Assembly (NCBI GenBank): GCA_035275065.1
Contig: DATENM010000054.1
Location: 62,001 to 126,000, forward strand
Direction of reading: 5' to 3'
DNA length: 64,000 nucleotides
Source: Blastocatellia bacterium
GTDB lineage: Bacteria > Acidobacteriota > Blastocatellia > UBA7656
Below the pieces are notes generated by a model, which saw nothing but the letters and a program-made list of their open reading frames with translations, did not search any database and was not told the DNA's origin. The position numbers and the translations under genes were made by a program. Below, in pieces: positions 43,739-52,207 of the stretch (position 1 is the stretch's first letter; every line of letters starts with the position of its first letter).

Positions 43739-45133
43739 ATGAAGCAGGTGACTTATCGAGGGCGCGGCCTGTTGGCTTTCGCGCTGCTGATCGCGGCGCT
43801 GCTCTCCCTGCGTGTGACCGCGGCACCGGCCCAGCGCGCCACGGAAGCCGCCCAGCTCAAGCAAGCCATAAGCAATTTGAAAGCGCATGATCTCGGCAAG
43901 GCCGAGGCGGTGCTGCAAGCCATCTTGAAGCGGCGGCCCGCTCAGCCCGATGCGCTCAACTTTATGGGCGTCATACGCGCCGAGCAAAAGCGATTCGCCG
44001 AAGCCGAAGCCTTCTTTCAACGCGCCATCCAGAGCGCGCCACGCCTTGTAAGCGCGCACCTGAACCTCGCTTACCTCTACAAACAGACGGGCCAGCCGGC
44101 GCGCGCTTTGGCGATCTTTGAAAACGCCGCGAAGGTTTTTCCCGCCCACCCTGACATCCTCTTTAACCTGGCGCTGCTCTACGCTGACCGCGGCGACTTT
44201 CCGACAGCCATCAAGACATTGACCGCGATCCCGACGACCGCTCGCCCGGCGGATTACTGGGAAGTGCTGGCGCGCTTGCAGGTCACCGCCGGCGATTTTG
44301 CGAAAGCCGAAGAGAGTCTGCGCCAGGTGCTACTGCAAAAGCCCGACTCGATCACCGCGCTGCGTCAGCTTGCCGGGGTGCGGCTCAAGCTGGGCGATAC
44401 GCCGCACGCCTGGGAAGCCATCGCGCAAGCCCTCAGACTAGCGCCGAACTCTACCGACCTGCTTTATGAGTTCGCCCAGTTGAGCCTGCAAAATCAGCTC
44501 GCCGGCGAAGCGGTCATCGCCATGCGCAAAGCGCTGCTCCTGGAAGCCGACCGGCCCGAATACCTGTTTCTGTTAGGCGAAGCGCTGCTCAACACAGAAG
44601 ACTATCACCCGGCGCTGACGCCCTTCGAGCGCTATGCGCAACTGCGACCCGCCGACCCGCGCGGCCATCTTTATCTCGGCTGGACTTACTATCTCGAAAA
44701 AGATTTCGACAAAGCGCGCCTGCATCTCGACCAGTGTTTGAAGCTCAATCCCGAAGAGACGGATGCCTACTATCATCTCGGCGTCATCGCCTATGAAGTC
44801 GGCGAGCTGGGCCGCGCTCAAGAGCTGTTCGCGCAAGTCATCCGTCGGCAATCGGCGCACGCCCGCGCCCACCTCGGACTCGGCATGGTTTATGCGGCGC
44901 AAGGCCAGTACGAGCGGGCGCGCGACGCGCTCGAAGCCTCGGCCCGCGGCGACGGCGACGAGCCGAAAGTTCATTATCAGCTCAGCCAGGTTTATGCGCG
45001 GCTCGGCGACCTGGGGCGCGCCCGCCAGGAGCAACAGCTTTACACGGAGGCCCAGAAGCGCGCCAAAGACAAGCTCCGCTCAAGCCGGCAGCAGCCCTTT
45101 ACCGCCGCGCCGCGCCCCGACACCCGGCAATAA
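43739..45133 (+). CDS. secreted TPR-repeat protein
   Basis: 464 residues from ATG 43739 (MKQVTYRGRGLL; AGGA six bases upstream). A signal peptide ends near AAPAQ. About eleven TPR units follow, such as PDALNFMGVIRAEQKRFAEAEAFFQRAI and TDAYYHLGVIAYEVGELGRAQELF. TPR solenoids mediate protein binding. In this phylum they are often encoded next to CRTAC1 proteins, as is the next chromosomal gene apart from an inserted TnpB element. A partner or scaffold role in the envelope is inferred. Confidence 0.9.
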   Translation: MKQVTYRGRGLLAFALLIAALLSLRVTAAPAQRATEAAQLKQAISNLKAHDLGKAEAVLQAILKRRPAQPDALNFMGVIRAEQKRFAEAEAFFQRAIQSAPRLVSAHLNLAYLYKQTGQPARALAIFENAAKVFPAHPDILFNLALLYADRGDFPTAIKTLTAIPTTARPADYWEVLARLQVTAGDFAKAEESLRQVLLQKPDSITALRQLAGVRLKLGDTPHAWEAIAQALRLAPNSTDLLYEFAQLSLQNQLAGEAVIAMRKALLLEADRPEYLFLLGEALLNTEDYHPALTPFERYAQLRPADPRGHLYLGWTYYLEKDFDKARLHLDQCLKLNPEETDAYYHLGVIAYEVGELGRAQELFAQVIRRQSAHARAHLGLGMVYAAQGQYERARDALEASARGDGDEPKVHYQLSQVYARLGDLGRARQEQQLYTEAQKRAKDKLRSSRQQPFTAAPRPDTRQ

Positions 45134-45150
45134 GGTCAAGGTAGTCAGCT

Positions 45151-45173
45151 GCCGCTTCCTAAAGGGAGGCGGC
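45151..45173 (-). ncRNA. probable end hairpin of the TnpB element, omega-RNA candidate
   Basis: GCCGCTTCC and GGAGGCGGC form a 9-bp stem with one G-U pair and a 5-base loop. The tnpB stop codon lies inside it. In IS200/IS605 elements the right-end structure overlapping the tnpB 3' end is the scaffold of the guide (omega/reRNA). The guide itself would be the flank just beyond, below 45151. The exact element end is not fixed. Confidence 0.5.
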
Positions 45174-46256
45174 TTGTGCCTGCGGATGCGACACCATGCG
45201 CTTGTTGACAGTAGCGCGAGAACGGATGTTTAACGCGGCGTTGTAATCAGCATTGGAACTATGCGAACAGGACTTACAGGCAAACTCAGACTGCGATTTG
45301 CGATTCGCTTTCTCACAGTGACCGCAGCGCGAGCATGTACGACTTGTGTTGCGCGGGTCTACCGCAATCACGCTGACACCTTCGCGCCTTGCTTTGTAGG
45401 TCACAAAAGCTCTGAGTTGAGAGAAAGTCCAGTTGGAATGCTTGGCCCTGTCTTTGTGCCTAACCGTTGTCCGTTGGCGAATGTGCGTCAATTCCTCCAC
45501 CACTATCGCCCGCTTTGTGTCTTTGGCTTTAGAGACAAGTTCCTTGCTGATTCTATGATTCACGTCACGTTGATAGCGGCTCTGTTTGCCGCTCAACTGT
45601 TTAAGTCTGCGCTTGGCCGAGCGAGTGCCGACGCTTTGAAGTATGTTGCGGCGGCTCTGATACCAGTGGCGATTCTTCTCTATAGATTCGCCACTGTAGG
45701 TCTGCCCATCCGAGTCAGTAGCAATGTTGACGATGCCGAAATCAACACCGATAGCGTCATCAATTTCTTGCGGCGTCGGCTCTGGAATCTCACAGACAGC
45801 AAGCAGAAAGAAATTGCCCTTGCGATGCACAAGGTCAGACTCGCCTTGTCTGGATTCAAGCATTTTTTTCTGACGCTCACCACACAGGTAAGGGATTGGC
45901 TGGCGACCGCCAACCGTCCAGATGTTGACGAATCGCTTGTCAGTACGCCACGTCAGAATGCGATCATCGTAAGCAATCGCGCCATATGGCTTGAATCGCC
46001 TTTGCGTCTGTTTGTCCAGCTTGTAGGCGTCTGCAACCTTAGCGATACATCTGACTACAATCTGAGCCGAAAGGCCGAATTGCTCTCTCACTTTCGAGTA
46101 ATAGGCTTTATGGATTGCATACTGCCCAAATGTCTGAGAGTCCCACGCAAGTTCACTGATAGCGTTACAAGCGGCGTTCGCTTGCTCAAGCGTTTGCTTG
46201 AGCAGTTTAGCTTGTTCTCTACTCGGATTCAGCTTTACTTGCGCTATCAATTTCAC
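45159..46256 (-). CDS. tnpB: TnpB RNA-guided nuclease of an IS200/IS605-type element
   Basis: 365 residues from GTG 46256 (VKLIAQVKLNPSREQ). The open frame reaches a TTG at 46292, so the start is uncertain and no ribosome site is seen. The split RuvC core is complete: GVDFGIVN (Asp172), VVEELTHI (Glu254), SNADYNAALNI (Asp337). A zinc ribbon, CSRCG then CKSC (Cys308, 311, 327, 330), lies between the last two. So it looks intact and active. No tnpA transposase is adjacent, so it is a TnpB-only element relying on others to move. It lies inverted between the TPR and CRTAC1 genes and probably interrupted their operon. Confidence 0.93.
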   Translation of the reverse strand: MKLIAQVKLNPSREQAKLLKQTLEQANAACNAISELAWDSQTFGQYAIHKAYYSKVREQFGLSAQIVVRCIAKVADAYKLDKQTQRRFKPYGAIAYDDRILTWRTDKRFVNIWTVGGRQPIPYLCGERQKKMLESRQGESDLVHRKGNFFLLAVCEIPEPTPQEIDDAIGVDFGIVNIATDSDGQTYSGESIEKNRHWYQSRRNILQSVGTRSAKRRLKQLSGKQSRYQRDVNHRISKELVSKAKDTKRAIVVEELTHIRQRTTVRHKDRAKHSNWTFSQLRAFVTYKARREGVSVIAVDPRNTSRTCSRCGHCEKANRKSQSEFACKSCSHSSNADYNAALNIRSRATVNKRMVSHPQAQAASL

Positions 46257-46390
46257 AACCGAAGTATGGCAGACGTTCAAGTATTGAAGCAAGTGGAGAT
46301 ATATGGCGGATGGTTTGGGCGCTGCGGACTATTACTCCTCCCGGCACTAAAGTACAGGGTTTCCGCTCTCACTGACGAAAGGCACTACGG

Positions 46391-48115
46391 ATGAAACTTA
46401 CGTTGTGGCTCATCTTGATATCCGCCTTGCTCACCCTGCTGCCGCGCCCGCTGGCGCTCGCGAGCGCCAGCGCCAATGGCAATGTCAAGTTCGTGGACGT
46501 GACTGAAGCCGCGGGCATACGCTTCCGTCATGTCTCGGCTCCCGAAAAGAAATACATCGTCGAATCGATGAGCGGGGGCGTCGCCTTGTTCGACTTTGAC
46601 AACGATGGCTGGCTTGATGTTTACCTGACCAACTCGCTGACGGTCGAAACCGCGACGGACCCGAAAAGCTCGCGCAGCGCGCTCTATCGCAACAATGGCA
46701 ATGGCACGTTCACAGACGTGACTGACAAAGCCGGGCTGGCTTACCCGGGCTGGGCGATGGGCGTGGTGGCCGCCGACTACGATGGCGACGGCTGGACTGA
46801 TCTCTACGTCACCTGCCTGGGGCCGAACCACCTCTACCGCAACAAAGGCGATGGCACGTTCGAAGAGGTGACGAAGAAAGCCGGCGTAGACGACCCGCGC
46901 TGGTCCGCGGGCGCGGCCTTTGGCGATTACGACAATGATGGCAACCTCGACCTCTTTGTTGCGAACTATGTGGACTTCCGGCTGAATGGCTTGCCGGAAT
47001 TCGGCAAGGGCAAGTTCTGCCAGTATCGCGGCCTCCCCGTGCAATGCGGGCCGCGCGGCCTGCCGGGCGCAGGCGACTCGCTCTTTCACAACAACGGCGA
47101 CGGCACCTTCACCGATGTGTCCAAGAAAGCCGGCGTCGATGACCCCGATGGGCGCTACGGCATGACGCCGCTGTGGAGCGACCTGGACGGCGATGGCTGG
47201 CTCGACCTTTATCTGACCAACGACTCCGGCCCGAATTTTCTCTATAAGAACAACCACGATGGGACATTCGCGGAGATCGGCCTGCTGTCGGGCTCGGGCG
47301 TCGGCGAAGACGGTAACGAGCAAGGCTCGATGGGGCTGGCCATCGGCGACTATGACCACGATGGCTTGCCGGATATTTTCGTCACCAACTTCGCAGACGA
47401 ATACAACACGCTCTATCGTCAGGAAAAGGGCGGCTTCTTCAAAGATGTGTCGTTCGCCTCGAAGCTCGCGCAGATCAGCATTCCTTTAGTCGGCTGGGCG
47501 ACGGACTTCGTAGATTATGACAACGACGGCTGGATCGATCTGCTGGTGGTGAACGGCCACGTCTATCCGCAGGTCGATAGCATCAACGGCGCGGCGACCT
47601 ATGCACAGCGCGTCCTGCTCTTTCACAACGAGCACGATGGGACGTTTGCGGAAGTGGCGGCCACGTCCGGCGATGCGCTGATGGCCCGGCGCGTCGGTCG
47701 CGGCGCCGCGTTTGGTGATATCGATAACGATGGCGACATCGATGTGGTCATCAACAACCTGGACGGCACGCCGGTCGTTCTCAGAAACGAGGGCGGCAAC
47801 GCCAATAACTGGATCACCATCAAGACCGTCGGCACGCGGCGCAACCGCGACGCGCTCGGCGCGCGAATCAAAGTCGTCGCCGAGGACCTGACTCAGACGA
47901 TGGAAGCGCGCAGCGGCGGCAGCTACATTTCGCAAAGCGACAGCCGCATTCACTTCGGGCTCGGCAAGAAAGCGCGCGTTGACCTGATCGAGATTCGCTG
48001 GCCGGACGGCAAGCTTGAGACGATCAAGGATGCGCCCATCAATCAATTCGTCGTGATTGAAGAAGGCAAGGGGATTATTAAGAAGACACCGCCGGCCCGC
48101 TCGCCCGTCAAATGA
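46391..48115 (+). CDS. secreted CRTAC1 family protein (FG-GAP/VCBS repeats plus ASPIC/UnbV domain)
   Basis: 574 residues: signal peptide (ends near LALASASA), then about seven FG-GAP/VCBS-type calcium-loop repeats with [42 protein letters not shown] and [14 protein letters not shown]. The C-terminal ASPIC/UnbV domain follows ([24 protein letters not shown] ... [20 protein letters not shown]). The Asp-rich loops bind Ca2+ in a beta-propeller. It is surface or periplasmic, and ligands are unknown. It begins directly beside the TnpB element, so its native promoter or ribosome site may have been displaced. None is obvious. The VWFA gene follows 36 bases on. Confidence 0.93.
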   Translation: MKLTLWLILISALLTLLPRPLALASASANGNVKFVDVTEAAGIRFRHVSAPEKKYIVESMSGGVALFDFDNDGWLDVYLTNSLTVETATDPKSSRSALYRNNGNGTFTDVTDKAGLAYPGWAMGVVAADYDGDGWTDLYVTCLGPNHLYRNKGDGTFEEVTKKAGVDDPRWSAGAAFGDYDNDGNLDLFVANYVDFRLNGLPEFGKGKFCQYRGLPVQCGPRGLPGAGDSLFHNNGDGTFTDVSKKAGVDDPDGRYGMTPLWSDLDGDGWLDLYLTNDSGPNFLYKNNHDGTFAEIGLLSGSGVGEDGNEQGSMGLAIGDYDHDGLPDIFVTNFADEYNTLYRQEKGGFFKDVSFASKLAQISIPLVGWATDFVDYDNDGWIDLLVVNGHVYPQVDSINGAATYAQRVLLFHNEHDGTFAEVAATSGDALMARRVGRGAAFGDIDNDGDIDVVINNLDGTPVVLRNEGGNANNWITIKTVGTRRNRDALGARIKVVAEDLTQTMEARSGGSYISQSDSRIHFGLGKKARVDLIEIRWPDGKLETIKDAPINQFVVIEEGKGIIKKTPPARSPVK

Positions 48116-48151
48116 AGGTTGGCGCGCGCCTGAAAGGCAAAGGAGACTGCA

Positions 48152-50365
48152 ATGAAGAAGACCATGACCGCCGTCATCTTGCTCGCCCTGTTCACTGCGT
48201 TCGCGGTGCCCCGGCAGTCGCCGGCGCAAACGCCCGCGCAATCCGAGTCGGTCAAGCTGCGCGCCACCGAAGTCTTCGTTGACGCCGTGGTCTTCGATAA
48301 GCGCAACCACCTGATTAACGACCTGACGCGCGATGATTTTGAAGTCTTCGAAGATGGCGCGCAGCAGGAGATTACTTCGTTCCGCGTCTTTCACGGCGGC
48401 GCTACGAAACCGACGACGCCGCCGGCCCGCAGCGAGCAAACCGCCAGCCCGCAGCCTATCGGCAGCGAAGAAACGCCGGCCCCCGCGCGCGAGCCCGGCA
48501 ACCTGCTGATCGTCTTGCTCGATTATTCGACCACGCAGTTCGAGCATCAGAAGCTGGTGCGCGAGGCGTCGCTCAAGTATGTCGAGCAGAAGTTGCAGCC
48601 CAATGACTTGATGGCGGTCTTTTCGCTGGGCGCGTCGCTGCGCCCGCTGACCGATTTCACCAACGACAAAGCGAAGCTGATGGCGGCGCTACAAAAGACC
48701 GACCCGACCGGCTCAGGGCTGGCCGCCGACCGCGCCACTCTGAGCGCGACGATTGCCACAGGCCAGTCCGATCAAGTGCAGAGCGCTGCCAGCAGCGTCC
48801 CCTCGGCAACGCCTTCAGGGCCGGGCGCGGCCGCCCAGGGCGCGGCACTCGGAAACCAGCTGGCGGGCATGCAAGCCGCGCTGATGGCTCAACAGATCGC
48901 CGAGATGGATTACATCATGCGCTCGGCGATGGATCAGCGACAGAGCCGTAACGTGCTGACGGCGATCCGCGCCATTGCGATGGGCGTCAAGGGCATCAAA
49001 GGGCGCAAGACGCTGCTGCTCTTTTCCGAAGGCTTTGTTGTCGGGCCGACGATTGAGCAAGAGATGCAAACGACGGTGAGCCTGGCGAACCGCTCGCAGG
49101 TAGCGATCTACTGCATAGACGCGAAGGGATTGGAGACCAAAGAGCTGTCGGGGAGCCTGGTTCAGCATGACGAGCTGACCAGCACGGTCTCGGTCAGCTC
49201 GGAAGAGAAGAAGCGCGCCATCGGCGGCGAGACCGTCTTTGACCGCGCCCGCAAAGTCGGCCCTGATTTGCAAGAGAGTCCGCTGCGCCATGTGGCTAAC
49301 GAGACCGGCGGTTTCTTCATCCGCAACACCAATGACCTCAGCACAGGTCTTGATCGCATCGATCAAGAGATGCGCACCTATTACTTGATCTCCTATCGCC
49401 CCAAGAATGAAAAGCTCGATGGCCAGTTCCGGCAGATTCGCGTCGGCCTCAAAAAGGCGGGGATGACCGTCAGAGCGCGCACAGGCTACTACGCGCTGCC
49501 GCCGGAATACGAGCTGCTGACGCCTGACGAGTACCAGGTCGTGCAGCAGGTTCGCAGCACCGAAGCGGCGGCCAGAATACCGACCTTCTTGCGGGTCGCG
49601 GGATTTCAAGCCGACGCCGGCCAGTATCGCATCCCGGTGATTCTTGAAATTCCGACCGCGGCCATGCGCTTTGAAAAGAAGAACGACAAGGCATCGGCCC
49701 GTCTGCAAATCATCGGCATCGTCCGCGACAGCGAAGGCCGCTTCGCCACGCGCTTCGGCGGCATGGTGCAGATCGCGCTGACTGAAGCGCAATATAACGT
49801 CTTGAAGCCCGGCACCATGAGCTTCGTCAATTATGTGCGACTGCCCGCCGGGGCAAAGTACACTTTCGAAGTGCTGGTCAAAGACCCCATGTCGGGCAAA
49901 GTCTCCGAGAGTCAGCAACCGCTTCAGCTCCGCGCCGTCGAGCCGACGCTGGCCTTAAGCACGATCCTGCTGTCTAAAGAAGTCGATCAATCGCCGCAAA
50001 CGACCGACGAGTTTCTGACCATGCAAGGGGTGAAGATATTGCCCTCGGCGCGCTGCCAGTTTCGCAATGGCGACAACCTGATTTTTTACTTCGAGGTTTA
50101 TAACCCGAAGCCCGACGGCGCGGGGCAAAAGACCGATGTCGCTATCGAGCTGTCGCTGCTGAAAGATGGCAAGCCGCTGAATGCGCGACTGCCGCGCTAT
50201 CAAGCGACCGACTATGCCGCCGCGCCGGTGCCGCACCTGACCTTCGCGCGTTTCTTGCACCTGGCCGGCCTCGCCTCGGGCAATTACACCCTGGTCATCG
50301 ATGTAAAGGACAGCCTGGGAAATAAGACGGCGCGCGGGCAGGCCGACTTCGAGATCGTGAACTGA
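48152..50365 (+). CDS. secreted VWFA-related protein of the acidobacterial type
   Basis: 737 residues with a signal peptide (ends near SPAQT) and AAGGAGA before ATG. The N-terminus VKLRATEVFVDAVVFDKRNHLINDLTRDDFEVFEDGAQQEITSF is the hallmark of the VWFA-related acidobacterial domain. The VWA fold then has LLIVLLDYSTTQ, where the usual DxSxS metal site reads DYSTT, and a Gln/Ala-rich loop (about 215-245). The last 280 residues are beta-rich (VRARTGYYALP onward). VWA domains bind protein ligands through a metal ion. The likely role is an adhesion or envelope scaffold. It is probably co-transcribed with the CRTAC1 gene. Confidence 0.93.
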   Translation: MKKTMTAVILLALFTAFAVPRQSPAQTPAQSESVKLRATEVFVDAVVFDKRNHLINDLTRDDFEVFEDGAQQEITSFRVFHGGATKPTTPPARSEQTASPQPIGSEETPAPAREPGNLLIVLLDYSTTQFEHQKLVREASLKYVEQKLQPNDLMAVFSLGASLRPLTDFTNDKAKLMAALQKTDPTGSGLAADRATLSATIATGQSDQVQSAASSVPSATPSGPGAAAQGAALGNQLAGMQAALMAQQIAEMDYIMRSAMDQRQSRNVLTAIRAIAMGVKGIKGRKTLLLFSEGFVVGPTIEQEMQTTVSLANRSQVAIYCIDAKGLETKELSGSLVQHDELTSTVSVSSEEKKRAIGGETVFDRARKVGPDLQESPLRHVANETGGFFIRNTNDLSTGLDRIDQEMRTYYLISYRPKNEKLDGQFRQIRVGLKKAGMTVRARTGYYALPPEYELLTPDEYQVVQQVRSTEAAARIPTFLRVAGFQADAGQYRIPVILEIPTAAMRFEKKNDKASARLQIIGIVRDSEGRFATRFGGMVQIALTEAQYNVLKPGTMSFVNYVRLPAGAKYTFEVLVKDPMSGKVSESQQPLQLRAVEPTLALSTILLSKEVDQSPQTTDEFLTMQGVKILPSARCQFRNGDNLIFYFEVYNPKPDGAGQKTDVAIELSLLKDGKPLNARLPRYQATDYAAAPVPHLTFARFLHLAGLASGNYTLVIDVKDSLGNKTARGQADFEIVN

Positions 50366-50385
50366 GGATAATCGCGATGGCAAGA

Positions 50386-52200
50386 TTATGGCGGCAGCTC
50401 GCTGAGCAGCTTGCGGGCGTCGGTGTTGCCGGGGTCAAAGCTCAGCGCCTGCTCTAGCGTTCGCGCCGCTTCCCTGCGATTGCCTGTGGCGACATAAGTC
50501 CGCGCAAGCTGAAGATAGATCGCAGAATTATACGGCTCTAACTGAATCGCCTCGCGGAGCAATCGAACCGCTCCCGCATCCCCTTCGTCAATCAACACCT
50601 GCGCCAGTCGCCGCCTTAAGGTAGCCGACTTTGAGCCCGCGGCGATGGCCCGCTCAAAAGCCTGTTTGGCCCGCGCCCAATTACTCGGCGAGATGACGAG
50701 CAGCACCTGACCGTAGGTAGCTTGCACCTCCGCGTCATTGGGAAACTCGCGCGCCGCGCGCTCGAGCAAGGGGAAACCGCGCTCGCCGTAGCCGCGATAA
50801 TTGGGCGCGAGCTGCGCGAACGCCAGCGCCAGTGTGCGCAAGTCCGAGCTGCTCGCGTTGGGCGGTCGCGTCGCCCAGATCAAGTTCGTCTGCGGGTCAA
50901 TATCAGGCGTGGCCGACAGGCTCTCGGCATCCGCGGATGATCGAGGGATTCGATGATTCGTCAACGCCAGATGCGCGATGTTGGTCACAGCGACCTTCGG
51001 CATGTGGCAGCCGACACAGTTGCCCGCGGGCGAGCTCTCGGCGCGGTGCGTTTGCACAAAACGCTGGCTAACCGGCGCGTGACATTGCATGCACTTCTTA
51101 TTGAAATAGGCCGCCGCCTCAACGCCGGACAGAGAGGTGTGCGGATCATGGCAGGTGATACAGTTCAACTGGCTGCCGTCCGCTTGCCGGCAGCGGCTCA
51201 TGCGTATCTGCTCGGGCTGGCCGAGCGCCTCAAAGCCGCCGACCTTCAACGCCGGCGGCACCAGAAAGATAGAAACCACATCATCGAGCGGCGTGCCGGG
51301 GCGAAAATCAAGCAAGCTCTTTCCGGGCCGTTGAACGCGCGCATCACCACTCAGGTGGCACTGGTAACAGACATCCTCGCGCAAACGCGAGCTGAGCTTT
51401 CTGGGATTGACGATTGAGCGATCCACCGACCCGTCGAGCGGCTTGGCGGCGCGGCGGTCGGCAACGTGCAGCGCGCCCGGCCCGTGACAGCGCTCGCAGC
51501 CGATAGACAGTATGCGAAAGGCCGGCTGCCGATATTGATTGCCGGTGTCGGATAGCGGTTGCGCCAGCCCGCTATGACACGATACGCACAGGCCACCCGC
51601 CGGGCGCGTGAAGTCGCGAAAGAGTCCCGACTCATGGCCCGGCGACAGGTCCCACTTCCGCGTGCTGGTGTAAAAAGAGATCGGCGAAATAAAGAGCTGG
51701 TCGCCGCGCTCGATCAAATAACTCTGCCCGTGATTGCCTGAGCCGACGCTGTAGGCGACTTCATGAGTTTCCGTAAAAACCGGCTTGTGACTGGCGTCAA
51801 GCTGCGCCTCGCGGTGGAAGACTTTTCCGTTCTCGACAAAGACCGAGTAGGCGCGACCGTCCGCTTCGTTATGTAGCGTGGCCGGCTTCGAGAAAGCGCC
51901 GTCGCCGGCTCGCGGCCTGGACATTGAGCGGCCCATGCCGGTCTTCTTAAACGATTCGTATTTGCTCAGGTGACATTGCCGGCAGGCTTCGTCGCCTACG
52001 TATTCAACTCCCGGCCTGGTGTTCAGGTAATCAACGGTCGGTGGCGTATCGGCGCCTGACGTGAAGCCGCTGGTAACAATGATCGCAAAGAGAAAAACAA
52101 CGGCGGCCATGAATACTGAGCGCCGCCGCGCGCCGGTTGAAACGGGGCTTTCATTCGCAACTCGCTGGCAGATGATTCGCCTGTCGCCGAACATCGTCAT
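50386..52200 (-). CDS. seven-haem c-type cytochrome fused to TPR repeats
   Basis: 604 residues. A membrane-type signal lies at about 28-48. Seven CxxCH haem sites begin at Cys73, 205, 235, 278, 347, 370 and 395 (CRQCH, CVSCH, CERCH, CYQCH, CITCH, CMQCH, CVGCH). They are followed by four or so TPR units (440-600). Such cytochromes of the c554/NrfB-like group carry electrons in the periplasm. The TPR part may dock partners. Stop and start of this gene and the TPR gene upstream are seven bases apart, so they are co-transcribed. The start is unsure: ATG 52200 and ATG 52194 lack a ribosome site, so translation may be coupled. Confidence 0.92.
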   Translation of the reverse strand: MTMFGDRRIICQRVANESPVSTGARRRSVFMAAVVFLFAIIVTSGFTSGADTPPTVDYLNTRPGVEYVGDEACRQCHLSKYESFKKTGMGRSMSRPRAGDGAFSKPATLHNEADGRAYSVFVENGKVFHREAQLDASHKPVFTETHEVAYSVGSGNHGQSYLIERGDQLFISPISFYTSTRKWDLSPGHESGLFRDFTRPAGGLCVSCHSGLAQPLSDTGNQYRQPAFRILSIGCERCHGPGALHVADRRAAKPLDGSVDRSIVNPRKLSSRLREDVCYQCHLSGDARVQRPGKSLLDFRPGTPLDDVVSIFLVPPALKVGGFEALGQPEQIRMSRCRQADGSQLNCITCHDPHTSLSGVEAAAYFNKKCMQCHAPVSQRFVQTHRAESSPAGNCVGCHMPKVAVTNIAHLALTNHRIPRSSADAESLSATPDIDPQTNLIWATRPPNASSSDLRTLALAFAQLAPNYRGYGERGFPLLERAAREFPNDAEVQATYGQVLLVISPSNWARAKQAFERAIAAGSKSATLRRRLAQVLIDEGDAGAVRLLREAIQLEPYNSAIYLQLARTYVATGNRREAARTLEQALSFDPGNTDARKLLSELPP

Positions 52201-52207
52201 TACGCGA

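Larger units (their letters stand above)
45151..46390 (-). mobile_element. TnpB-only IS200/IS605-type element (approximate limits)
   Basis: Bounded on one side by the right-end hairpin at 45151 and on the other by the start of the CRTAC1 gene at 46391. The left end upstream of tnpB (46257-46390) has no recognised hairpin or target motif. Limits are therefore guesses good to some tens of bases. Confidence 0.6.

Noticed and set aside
45261..46394. 377-codon plus-strand frame across the TnpB element
   Set aside because: It is the exact antisense of tnpB, which has the RuvC residues and zinc ribbon.
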